From assembly GCA_947380915.1 (NCBI GenBank), contig CANCSY010000226.1, positions 1 to 5,301 of the forward strand: 5,301 nt of DNA, given 5' to 3'. A model generated the notes under the pieces. That model searched no databases, was not told the DNA's origin, and saw nothing but the letters and a program-made list of their open reading frames with translations. Numbering within the stretch: position 1 is the first letter of the stretch; each line of letters opens with the position of its first letter. The position numbers were made by a program, and so were the translations under genes. This document shows, piece after piece, positions 1 through 5,139 of this stretch. The stretch is from Beijerinckiaceae bacterium (GTDB lineage Bacteria > Pseudomonadota > Alphaproteobacteria > Rhizobiales > Beijerinckiaceae).

Positions 1-1058
1 TTGCGGGCGGCGACGGGCTTGCGCTCGATCTCGTAGCTGGCGAGCAGATTGGGCCCGCCCCAGCCACGCACGCTGGCCTCCAGCTTCCAGGCGATGTCCA
101 CCGCCTCCTGCATGCCCGTGTTCATGCCGAAGGCGCCCGTGGGCGATAGCTGATGGGCGGAATCGCCGACCAGAAAAACCCGCTTGTCGGCGAAGCTGTC
201 GGCGACCAGTTCGCGGCGCGTCCAGGGCATGGTGGAGACGATCTCGATCTCGCAATCGCGCCCCACCGCCCTGCGCACGGCGGCGACGAGTTCATCGTCG
301 CTCAGTTGCCGCTTGTCGCGACCGCCCACCAGCGAGAAGCGGAACTGATCGCGCCCGTCGATGGCCACCAGGGTCGCCCAGGTGCCCTCTTCATCGACGA
401 AGATGTAGCGATAGGCGAGCTTGATGTCCTGAATGCGCTCCAGATCGTGTGAGCGGAACACCACATTGGTGGTGTAGGTGAGCACGGGATTGCCGGTCAT
501 GGTGATGCCGAGCTTTTCGCGCACGAAAGAGCCCGCGCCATCGCAGCCCACGAGATAGTGCGCGCGCACCTCCTGCGTCTCGCCCGTGTCGATATTTCGG
601 ATGATCGCGGTGACGCCGGTGTCATCCTGCGTGAAATCCACGATCTCCGTATGGTAGCGCAGATCCACCTGTGGAAAGCTGCGCACGAAGCGCGCCAGCG
701 CGGGATCGAAGAAGTTCTGCGGGGCGCGTTCGCGCTTTTGCGGCGACTGGGGCGGACAGGGCTCGTCGATGCAATTGGGGAAGACCTCGCGGCCGAGTTC
801 ATAGCCGCCCGCCAGCGCCGTCACCCAGACATTGTCCTGCGCATGTTCGCGGTTGTAGCCGCTGGCTTCGATCTCGGCGACAATGCCCCAGCGGCGGCAG
901 AATTCCATGGTGCGCACATTCACCAGGTCCATCTTGGGCTGGCGCACCGCGCCATCGGAACGCTCGATCACCAGCGAGGGCATGCCGCGCCAGGCCAGAT
1001 CGCCAGCGACCGCAAGGCCTATCGGGCCGCCACCAACGATGATTACGGGCGTTTCCAT
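1..1058 (-). CDS. FAD-dependent aromatic-ring monooxygenase (PHBH/MhpA-like), 3' end missing
   Basis: Flavoprotein hydroxylase of group A, expected to use NAD(P)H and O2 in the cytoplasm to hydroxylate an aromatic or related substrate. The 352 visible residues show all three FAD-fold signatures. These are the N-terminal dinucleotide motif GGGPIG (residues 9-14) followed by an acidic strand end (VIER, 30-33), the central GCDG motif (171-174), and the GD motif LVGDSAHQLSPTGAFGMNTG (297-315). An SYEIERKPVAAR stretch then runs off the window. Family members are usually about 500-600 residues, so roughly a third, including any thioredoxin-like C-terminal domain, lies outside. The ATG at 1058 is supported by AAGGAA five bases upstream and by an in-frame TGA 18 bases upstream. 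The SPQKRERAPQ segment (105-114) resembles the 3-(3-hydroxyphenyl)propionate hydroxylase/PCP monooxygenase branch, but the substrate is not known. It is divergent from the binding-protein/dehydrogenase operon and probably shares its pathway (inference). Confidence 0.93.
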   Translation of the reverse strand, partial: METPVIIVGGGPIGLAVAGDLAWRGMPSLVIERSDGAVRQPKMDLVNVRTMEFCRRWGIVAEIEASGYNREHAQDNVWVTALAGGYELGREVFPNCIDEPCPPQSPQKRERAPQNFFDPALARFVRSFPQVDLRYHTEIVDFTQDDTGVTAIIRNIDTGETQEVRAHYLVGCDGAGSFVREKLGITMTGNPVLTYTTNVVFRSHDLERIQDIKLAYRYIFVDEEGTWATLVAIDGRDQFRFSLVGGRDKRQLSDDELVAAVRRAVGRDCEIEIVSTMPWTRRELVADSFADKRVFLVGDSAHQLSPTGAFGMNTGMQEAVDIAWKLEASVRGWGGPNLLASYEIERKPVAAR

Positions 1059-1063
1059 GCCGG

Positions 1064-1069
1064 TTCCTT
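1064..1069 (-). promoter_or_regulatory. Ribosome binding site of the flavin monooxygenase
   Basis: On the minus strand AAGGAA lies five bases before the ATG at 1058. The only ATG further upstream in this frame (1085) is followed after three codons by TGA, so this site fixes the start. Confidence 0.75.
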
Positions 1070-1176
1070 CAAATCAGGCGACCATGGGCCGCTTCTCGCG
1101 TGCATCTTTAGCAAGAGACGGAAGCTTTGCGCTAGGGCGCTGATGACGCGGGCGCGCAGCGTCGGCCCACGCCATC

Positions 1177-1218
1177 CTGCGGTTGCGCAGACCCGGCGGC
1201 TGGCGCATACTTGCAACC
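1177..1218. promoter_or_regulatory. Candidate operator: inverted repeats in the divergent intergenic region
   Basis: Two small dyads are visible. CTGCG-GTTG-CGCAG (1177-1190) has perfect 5-base arms around a 4-base loop. GGTTGC (1181-1186) is matched by its complement GCAACC (1213-1218), 26 bases away. The second pair brackets the candidate promoter, one arm covering the -35 and the other lying just after the -10, which is where a repressor would bind. The arms are short and no regulator gene is present, so this is suggestive only. Confidence 0.25.
1183..1211 (+). promoter_or_regulatory. Candidate sigma70 promoter of the binding-protein/SDR operon
   Basis: TTGCGC (1183-1188) and CATACT (1206-1211) are separated by 17 bases. 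The -10 matches TATAAT at 4 of 6 positions; the -35 matches TTGACA only at TTG. Predicted transcription would begin near 1218, giving a short leader that includes the AGGTGA ribosome binding site. No comparably spaced promoter was found for the divergent monooxygenase. Confidence 0.4.
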
Positions 1219-1232
1219 AATATGTCCAGAAA

Positions 1233-1238
1233 AGGTGA
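1233..1238 (+). promoter_or_regulatory. Ribosome binding site deciding the start of the Bug-family gene
   Basis: AGGTGA lies four bases before the ATG at 1243. The in-frame ATG at 1222 and TTG at 1183 have no such site, and 1183 coincides with the candidate -35, so translation most likely begins at 1243. Confidence 0.65.
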
Positions 1239-1242
1239 CATC

Positions 1243-2298
1243 ATGCGGGATCAGAGGAAACGTTCGACTCTTGTGCGGGCCGGAATGGCGGCGACGATCA
1301 GCGCCGCGCTGGCGGGCTTGACGGCAAGCGCGCAGGCGGCCGATTTCTATGCGGGCAAACAGGTCAACATGCTCGTGGGCAGCGGCACGGGAGGCGGCTA
1401 TGACGCCTATGCGCGCCTGTTCTCGCGTCATCTGCCCAAGCATATTCCCGGCGCCCCCAATATCGTCGTGCAGAATGTGCCCGCAGCGGGCAGCCTGGTG
1501 GCGATGAACACCCTCGCCAATTCGTCGCCGCGCGATGGCCTGACCTTCGGCGCCGTGCAGACCCACATCGGCGTCGAACCCCTGATGGGCGTCACCGGCC
1601 CCGCAGCCAACGCAAAATATGACGCACGCCAGATGAACTGGCTGTTCAGCGCGTCCAAGGAAGTGCCGGTTGTGGTGGCCTGGCATACGTCGCCGATCAA
1701 GAGCTTCAAGGACACGATGGAGCGCGAGATGCTCGTCGGCTCCAGCGGCGTCGCCACGTCCGACGGTGTTTATCCGCGCGTGATGAACGCCCTGCTGGAC
1801 ACGAAATTCAGGATCATCGACGGCTACAAGGATAATCCGCAATTGCTTCTCGCTACCGAGAGCGGCGAGGTCATGGGCCGCGCGGGCTGGTTCGTGTCGA
1901 GCCTGCTCTCGACGCAAAGCTCCGAACTGGCGCAGGGCAAGCACAAGGTCATCGTGCAGGTGGCGCTGGAGAAGCATCCGCAATTCCCTGACGTTCCGCT
2001 CGTCGCGGAATTCCTGAAAGATCCCGTCAAGCTGGAGCAGTTGCGTTTCGCCCTGAGCTGGCTGCCCATGGGCCGCCCCTATGTCGCGCCTCCCGGCGTG
2101 CCGGCGGATCGCGTCAAGATCCTGCGGGACGGTTTCGAAAAGGCTTCGAAGGATCCGGAACTGCTGGCGGAAGCGGCGCGGATGAATCTGGAAATCAGCC
2201 CGCTCACCGGCGAGCAGGTGCAGGACCTTATCGCCAAGCTCTACGACACGCCTGCCTCCGTGGTGGAGAAGGTGCGCGACATCATGGTCGCGAAGTGA
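1243..2298 (+). CDS. Bug/TctC-family periplasmic solute-binding protein
   Basis: Substrate-binding component of the tripartite tricarboxylate transporter (TTT) type, which captures small carboxylates in the periplasm. The 351-residue product starts with a classical Sec signal peptide: basic MRDQRKR, a hydrophobic stretch around residues 13-28, and cleavage near AQA|AD (residues 32/33). The mature part has Bug hallmarks: VGSGTGGGYDAYARLFSRHL near its N-terminus, then IPGAPNIVVQNVPAAGSLVA, a WHTSPIKS segment, GSSGVAT, and a late LPMGRPYVAPPGVPADRV stretch. Length fits the family, which is about 300-350. The WHTSPIK/RAGWFVSS style belongs to a divergent group often encoded without tctA/tctB, and no membrane subunits are seen here. 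Its last codon overlaps the start of the next gene in a GTGA arrangement, so the two are translationally coupled. Ligand unknown; an aromatic or alicyclic acid is inferred from the neighbours. Confidence 0.9.
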   Translation: MRDQRKRSTLVRAGMAATISAALAGLTASAQAADFYAGKQVNMLVGSGTGGGYDAYARLFSRHLPKHIPGAPNIVVQNVPAAGSLVAMNTLANSSPRDGLTFGAVQTHIGVEPLMGVTGPAANAKYDARQMNWLFSASKEVPVVVAWHTSPIKSFKDTMEREMLVGSSGVATSDGVYPRVMNALLDTKFRIIDGYKDNPQLLLATESGEVMGRAGWFVSSLLSTQSSELAQGKHKVIVQVALEKHPQFPDVPLVAEFLKDPVKLEQLRFALSWLPMGRPYVAPPGVPADRVKILRDGFEKASKDPELLAEAARMNLEISPLTGEQVQDLIAKLYDTPASVVEKVRDIMVAK

Positions 2299-3032
2299 GC
2301 GCAGCGCCTGCAACCAAGGGCAGCGTGATCGTCACCGGCGCCGCCAGCGGCATCGGTTTCGCCACCACCGAACTGCTGCTGGCGCAGGGATATCGCGTAG
2401 TGGCCTGCGATCTTGCGGGCGGAGACCTTGCGCAGATCGACAGCGCCGCTCTCCACTTCGATGCGCTGGATGTGCGCGACGCAGCGGCGCTTCACGCCAG
2501 CGTGGCGGCGGAAGAGGCGCGCGGCCACGCCATCGTCGGGCTTGTTGCTTGCGCCGGAATCATCACCCGCACGCCCTATCTGGAGCTGGACGAGGAGACC
2601 TTTGATCGTCACCTCGACATCAATCTGAAAGGGCCGTTCCTGTCCTGTCAGGCGGTACTGCCCGCCATGCGCCGCCAGGGGCGGGGCAGTATCGTGCTCT
2701 TCTCCTCCTCCATCGCCCGCGCGGGCTCGATCAAGGGCGCCCATTACGCCGCCAGCAAGGGTGGCGTGCTGGGCCTGATGCGCTCGCTGGCGCTGGAGAC
2801 GGCGCGCGAAGGCATTCGCGTGAACGCCATCTCGCCGGGCGTCACCGACACGCCCATGCCGCGCGGCCACGCCAGCGACGATGAGGTCTACGCCAAGGCG
2901 GCGAAGGTTCCGCTCGGCCGCATCGGCCAGCCCGGCGACATGGCGCAGGCGGTTCTTTTCCTGCTGGAGGACGACAGCTCCTATGTCACCGGGCAGGATC
3001 TGCGCGTGAGCGGCGGAGCCAATCTGTTTTGA
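2295..3032 (+). CDS. Classical short-chain dehydrogenase/reductase (SDR), first of a tandem pair
   Basis: Cytoplasmic NAD(P)(H)-dependent alcohol/ketone oxidoreductase of 245 residues, the normal size for classical SDRs. It carries the cofactor motif TGAASGIG (14-21) and Asp39 at the end of the second strand (VVACD), which usually selects NAD(H) over NADP(H). It also has DALDVRD (56-62), ACAG in place of NNAG (84-87), Asn109, Ser137, Tyr150 and Lys154 as a complete catalytic tetrad, and the PG motif (180-181) followed by TDTP. The C-terminal SYVTGQDLRVSGGANLF is typical of FabG-like SDRs. The GTG start at 2295 overlaps the TGA of the binding-protein gene and has no good ribosome binding site of its own, so it probably depends on coupling; a GTG at 2325 would cut into the cofactor motif region. 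The substrate cannot be told from sequence; FabG-like annotation would be misleading given the catabolic setting. Confidence 0.9.
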   Translation: MSAAPATKGSVIVTGAASGIGFATTELLLAQGYRVVACDLAGGDLAQIDSAALHFDALDVRDAAALHASVAAEEARGHAIVGLVACAGIITRTPYLELDEETFDRHLDINLKGPFLSCQAVLPAMRRQGRGSIVLFSSSIARAGSIKGAHYAASKGGVLGLMRSLALETAREGIRVNAISPGVTDTPMPRGHASDDEVYAKAAKVPLGRIGQPGDMAQAVLFLLEDDSSYVTGQDLRVSGGANLF

Positions 3033-3057
3033 CCTGTTTCATCTCACGGAGACGCGC

Positions 3058-3801
3058 GTGAAGACCGTGCTCATCACCGGCGGCGCCAGCGGCATTGGCC
3101 TGGCCACAGCCAGACGCATGGCGCGCACCATGCGCGTCGTCATCGTCGACCGCAACGCGGAACGCGCGATGATCGCCGCGCGCGATCTCACGCAGGCTGG
3201 CGCCAGCGCCTTCGCCTATGGCGCCGATGTGACTCAGGCCGGCGAGATCGCAGCCATGATGGCGCAGGCCACGCGCGAAGCAGGCCCCATTCACGCGATT
3301 TTCTGCAACGCAGGCGTCAGCATCAAGCAGCCCGTCCACCAGATGACCGAGGCCGATTGGGACCTGATGATCAAGACCCATGTGAAGGGCGTCTTTCTGT
3401 GCACAAAGGCCGTGTTGCCGCAGATGTGCGAACGGCGCGAAGGCGTCATCGTCACCACGGGCTCCGACTATTCGGTGCGCGGCAAGGCGGATGGCGCAGC
3501 CTATGCCGCCGCCAAGACCGCGATCTATTCGCTGACCAAATCTCTGGCGCTGGAATTCGCGCCCTTCGGCATACGTTGCAATTCGGTCGGCCCCGGCCCC
3601 ATCGAAACGCCCATGCTTCTGGCGGGACGCAGCGAGGAAGAATGGGCGCCCCTACGCATCGCCCGCGCCGCTCAGGTGCCCATGGGGCGCCTCGGCCAGC
3701 CCGAGGAAGTGGCCTCTGTGGTGGATTTTCTGCTCAGCGATCGCTCCTCCTACATCACCGGCCAGATCATCCACCCCAACGGGGCGCAGATCAGCTGGTA
3801 A
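3058..3801 (+). CDS. Classical short-chain dehydrogenase/reductase (SDR), second of a tandem pair, with Asn-to-His change
   Basis: 247-residue SDR, 25 bases after the first and likely in the same transcript. The GTG start has GGAG at 3048-3051, six bases upstream. Visible motifs are TGGASGIG (7-14), VVIVD ending in Asp31 (NAD(H) preference expected), ADVT (56-59), the canonical NAG (84-86), Ser136, Tyr149, Lys153 and PGPIETPM (around 179-186). It ends in SSYITGQIIHPNGAQISW. The position of the catalytic-tetrad Asn, three residues before the Gly of the (N)xKG motif, is His108 (THVKG). Ser, Tyr and Lys are intact, so activity is still expected; His at this site also occurs in some other SDRs such as MFE-2-type hydroxyacyl dehydrogenases. 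Similarity to the upstream SDR at both ends suggests duplication or serial recruitment. It could act on a different intermediate of the same pathway (inference). Confidence 0.9.
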   Translation: MKTVLITGGASGIGLATARRMARTMRVVIVDRNAERAMIAARDLTQAGASAFAYGADVTQAGEIAAMMAQATREAGPIHAIFCNAGVSIKQPVHQMTEADWDLMIKTHVKGVFLCTKAVLPQMCERREGVIVTTGSDYSVRGKADGAAYAAAKTAIYSLTKSLALEFAPFGIRCNSVGPGPIETPMLLAGRSEEEWAPLRIARAAQVPMGRLGQPEEVASVVDFLLSDRSSYITGQIIHPNGAQISW

Positions 3802-3818
3802 GGCGCAGAGCGCAACAG

Positions 3819-3843
3819 GGAACCAACAGCCGTTTTGCTCGTT
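3819..3843 (+). promoter_or_regulatory. Candidate EcfG (general stress response) promoter
   Basis: GGAAC (3819-3823) and CGTT (3840-3843) are separated by exactly 16 bases. This matches the alphaproteobacterial EcfG/SigT consensus GGAAC-N16/17-CGTT at all nine defined positions. It lies in the 72-base gap between the SDR operon and the exported-protein gene, about 30 bases before that gene's GTG. The predicted transcript would start near 3850, just ahead of the GAGGTGA ribosome binding site. Location, orientation and spacing all fit a real promoter; expression data would be decisive. Confidence 0.6.
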
Positions 3844-3860
3844 CTTGCAGCACCGCTCAC

Positions 3861-3867
3861 GAGGTGA
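3861..3867 (+). promoter_or_regulatory. Ribosome binding site of the exported-protein gene
   Basis: GAGGTGA ends six bases before the GTG at 3874. Its last three bases form an in-frame TGA (3865-3867), so no earlier in-frame start is possible and 3874 is the first available start. Confidence 0.7.
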
Positions 3868-3873
3868 CGCTGC

Positions 3874-4467
3874 GTGTCCTACGGCTTTTTGCGCCTCTCG
3901 ATCATCGTCGGCTTCAGCGCTCTGGCCACCACCGTTATATGGCCGGGCGATGAGGGCGCGCAGGCGCAGTTCTTCTCCGGCTTCGGCGCCCCCCAGCAGA
4001 TCAACACCGCGCGCGGCGCCATTCAGCTTGCGCCAGGCTGGCATGTAGCGACGACGCCCGTGCGCACAGGTCAGGGCTACAGGGTGGCCGTGCGCAGCGA
4101 TTATGGCGAGCAGCGCAACATGTTCATCGGCGCCAATGGCGCACTGGCGGTGGAGAGCGCGCCACGCTCCGGCATGATGCGCGCGCCCTCCCGTCCCCTG
4201 CCGAAAATCGAGCGCCAGTCGCGAAAGGTCGAGGCGCAAAAGCCGAAGGTGAAGGTCGCCATCATGCGTGCGCCGGGCAAACCGCAGGCGGCGCCGCACA
4301 TGGCATCGCAAGACATCAAACCAGCCGCCCTTTCAAGTCCCGAAGCGAAAAGAGCTTCGCCTGCGCCTGCATCAATTGATGCAAGTCCGAAGGCGCAGCC
4401 CCCTACGCCATCCGGGCCGCAGGCGCCCGGTTTCGCCCATGGCGTACCTATTAATCCGCTTGATTGA
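3874..4467 (+). CDS. Small exported Pro/Ala/Lys-rich protein of unknown function
   Basis: 197 residues, family not recognised. The N-terminus is a Sec-type signal sequence: hydrophobic residues 5-23 (FLRLSIIVGFSALATTVIW), a short polar stretch, and a likely cleavage site AQA|QF at 31/32, so the protein is probably periplasmic or cell-surface. Residues 43-97 look like a small beta-rich unit (PVRTGQGYRVAVRSDYGEQR, then MFIGANGALAV). It recalls the strand-hairpin of short PepSY-like periplasmic proteins common in Hyphomicrobiales, but the match is loose. From about residue 98 to the end it is low-complexity, rich in Pro, Ala, Lys and Ser, with basic clusters (KIERQSRKVEAQKPKVKV), probably disordered. 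The GTG start is fixed by the ribosome binding site and an upstream in-frame TGA. A candidate EcfG promoter precedes it, suggesting stress-linked expression. Codon bias matches the neighbours over its first two thirds and is somewhat less GC-rich near the end. Confidence 0.75.
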   Translation: MSYGFLRLSIIVGFSALATTVIWPGDEGAQAQFFSGFGAPQQINTARGAIQLAPGWHVATTPVRTGQGYRVAVRSDYGEQRNMFIGANGALAVESAPRSGMMRAPSRPLPKIERQSRKVEAQKPKVKVAIMRAPGKPQAAPHMASQDIKPAALSSPEAKRASPAPASIDASPKAQPPTPSGPQAPGFAHGVPINPLD

Positions 4468-4493
4468 TCCCTCGCATAGGCGCGTTCAGGCGA

Positions 4494-4521
4494 TTGCGAC
4501 AGGCCGAGGAGGGCCTAAAAT
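4494..4521 (+). promoter_or_regulatory. Candidate sigma70 promoter of the degenerate receiver gene
   Basis: TTGCGA (4494-4499; 4 of 6 to TTGACA) and TAAAAT (4516-4521; 5 of 6 to TATAAT) are separated by 16 bases in the 89-base gap after the exported-protein gene. Transcription would begin near 4528, leaving a leader of about 29 bases before the GTG at 4557. A small dyad AGGCC/GGCCT (4501-4505, 4512-4516) fills the spacer. Confidence 0.5.
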
Positions 4522-4545
4522 CATTCATGGCTCTAATGCACAGGC

Positions 4546-4551
4546 AGGAGG
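4546..4551 (+). promoter_or_regulatory. Strong ribosome binding site deciding the receiver gene's start
   Basis: AGGAGG, a perfect anti-16S match, lies five bases before the GTG at 4557. In-frame alternatives (TTG 4464, ATG 4527, ATG 4536) lack such a site, and 4527 sits at the predicted transcription start. Confidence 0.75.
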
Positions 4552-4556
4552 CTTTC

Positions 4557-5114
4557 GTGTCGTCCAGACAAACCGGATCCCGCAACGGCGCGAATGATTG
4601 CATCCTGATAGATGGCGTTCAATCGGAGCTTGTTGCGCAGGCTCCCTCGATCACCGCGCAACCCATCATCACGAATGGAAAAACCCATGCGCAAGGCTCC
4701 ATTCTGTTGCTGGATGACCAACGTCTGACCCGCGAATGCATGAGCGAAGCGTTGCAGGAACTTTGCCCGGACCTCGATATATCGGGTCTGAGACTCGATG
4801 ATTATCATCACCATGAGCCCTGTGCCGACGCGCTGCTGATCATCGTCAATCTGCAGGGAGCGCGCATAGGCGAGGCTGTTCAAAGGCTCCGCCGTGACGG
4901 CGCCTCGCTCCCCTCTCCGCTGCTTTTCATCAGCCCGCGCGATGAGCGCAGCGAGATGCTGGACGCAATCGAACATGGAGCCATGGGCCTTGTGCGCGCC
5001 GATGTCCGGATTGAATTGCTGATCGCGGCCATCCGGCTGGTGATCGCGGGCGGGCGCTACTATCCCGCGCAGGCGCACACATTCCCCGCGCCAGCGGCGA
5101 AAGACTTTCCCTGA
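4557..5114 (+). CDS. Stand-alone degenerate receiver-domain (pseudo-response-regulator) protein
   Basis: 185 residues. Residues 1-45 form a non-conserved leader and 47-170 a receiver-like (REC, CheY-fold) domain most like those of NarL/FixJ-type regulators. The first strand SILLLDD (48-54) keeps the acidic pair. LLIIVNLQG (93-101) is the third strand and turn, with Asn98 where the phospho-accepting Asp should be. LLFIS (122-126) keeps the Ser/Thr position. In GAMGLVRADVRIELLIAAIRLVIAGGRYYP (141-170) the conserved Lys is replaced, with Ala148 at its place. The GGRYYP ending is where NarL-type proteins continue into a helix-turn-helix output domain, but this protein stops about 15 residues later, so no DNA-binding part is present. 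Conventional phosphorylation is therefore unlikely; a protein-protein switch or partner role is inferred. A DDYHHHEPC cluster (81-89) is unusual. It is followed 25 bases later by a second receiver-like gene, probably co-transcribed. Confidence 0.8.
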   Translation: MSSRQTGSRNGANDCILIDGVQSELVAQAPSITAQPIITNGKTHAQGSILLLDDQRLTRECMSEALQELCPDLDISGLRLDDYHHHEPCADALLIIVNLQGARIGEAVQRLRRDGASLPSPLLFISPRDERSEMLDAIEHGAMGLVRADVRIELLIAAIRLVIAGGRYYPAQAHTFPAPAAKDFP

Positions 5115-5128
5115 TCCTCTTCCACCAC

Positions 5129-5133
5129 AGGAG
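5129..5133 (+). promoter_or_regulatory. Ribosome binding site favouring a TTG start for the last gene
   Basis: AGGAG lies six bases before the TTG at 5140 but fifteen before the in-frame ATG at 5149. Spacing favours TTG; the ATG remains possible and would shorten the protein by three residues. Confidence 0.55.
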
Positions 5134-5139
5134 CCGACC

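Noticed and set aside
558..1238. Plus-strand open frames opposite the flavin monooxygenase
   Set aside because: The minus strand codes for all three FAD signatures; the plus-strand translation is Arg/His/Ala-rich with no motif.
1132..2313. A 393-codon open frame on the minus strand opposite the Bug gene
   Set aside because: It has no recognisable domain and an His/Arg/Gly/Ala-rich composition typical of the antisense of GC-rich genes, and it lies opposite a clear Bug-family gene with a signal peptide and ribosome binding site.
2241..2870. Minus-strand open frames opposite the two SDRs and the exported-protein gene (also 2986-3381 and 3652-4311)
   Set aside because: They mirror codon bias of well-supported plus-strand genes and show no domain or ribosome binding site.
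3819..3834. A first CGTT (3831-3834) as the -10 of the stress promoter
   Set aside because: It is only 7 bases from GGAAC; the second CGTT at 3840 has the correct 16-base spacing.
3802..3860. Terminator after the SDR operon
   Set aside because: Only a loose GAGC/GCTC pairing is visible, without a stable stem or a T-tract; read-through or Rho-dependent ending is possible.
3357..3953. Plus-strand open frame bridging the second SDR and the exported-protein gene
   Set aside because: It is a shifted frame of the SDR, Arg/Gly/His-rich without domains, and crosses the candidate promoter.
4501..4520. Possible terminator hairpin AGGCC/GGCCT followed by AAAA
   Set aside because: The stem is only five base pairs, no T-run follows, and it falls in the spacer of a good promoter.
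4464..4556. Overlapping TTG start (4464) coupling the receiver gene to the exported-protein gene
   Set aside because: No ribosome binding site precedes it, the added residues are not receiver-like, and a strong site supports GTG 4557.
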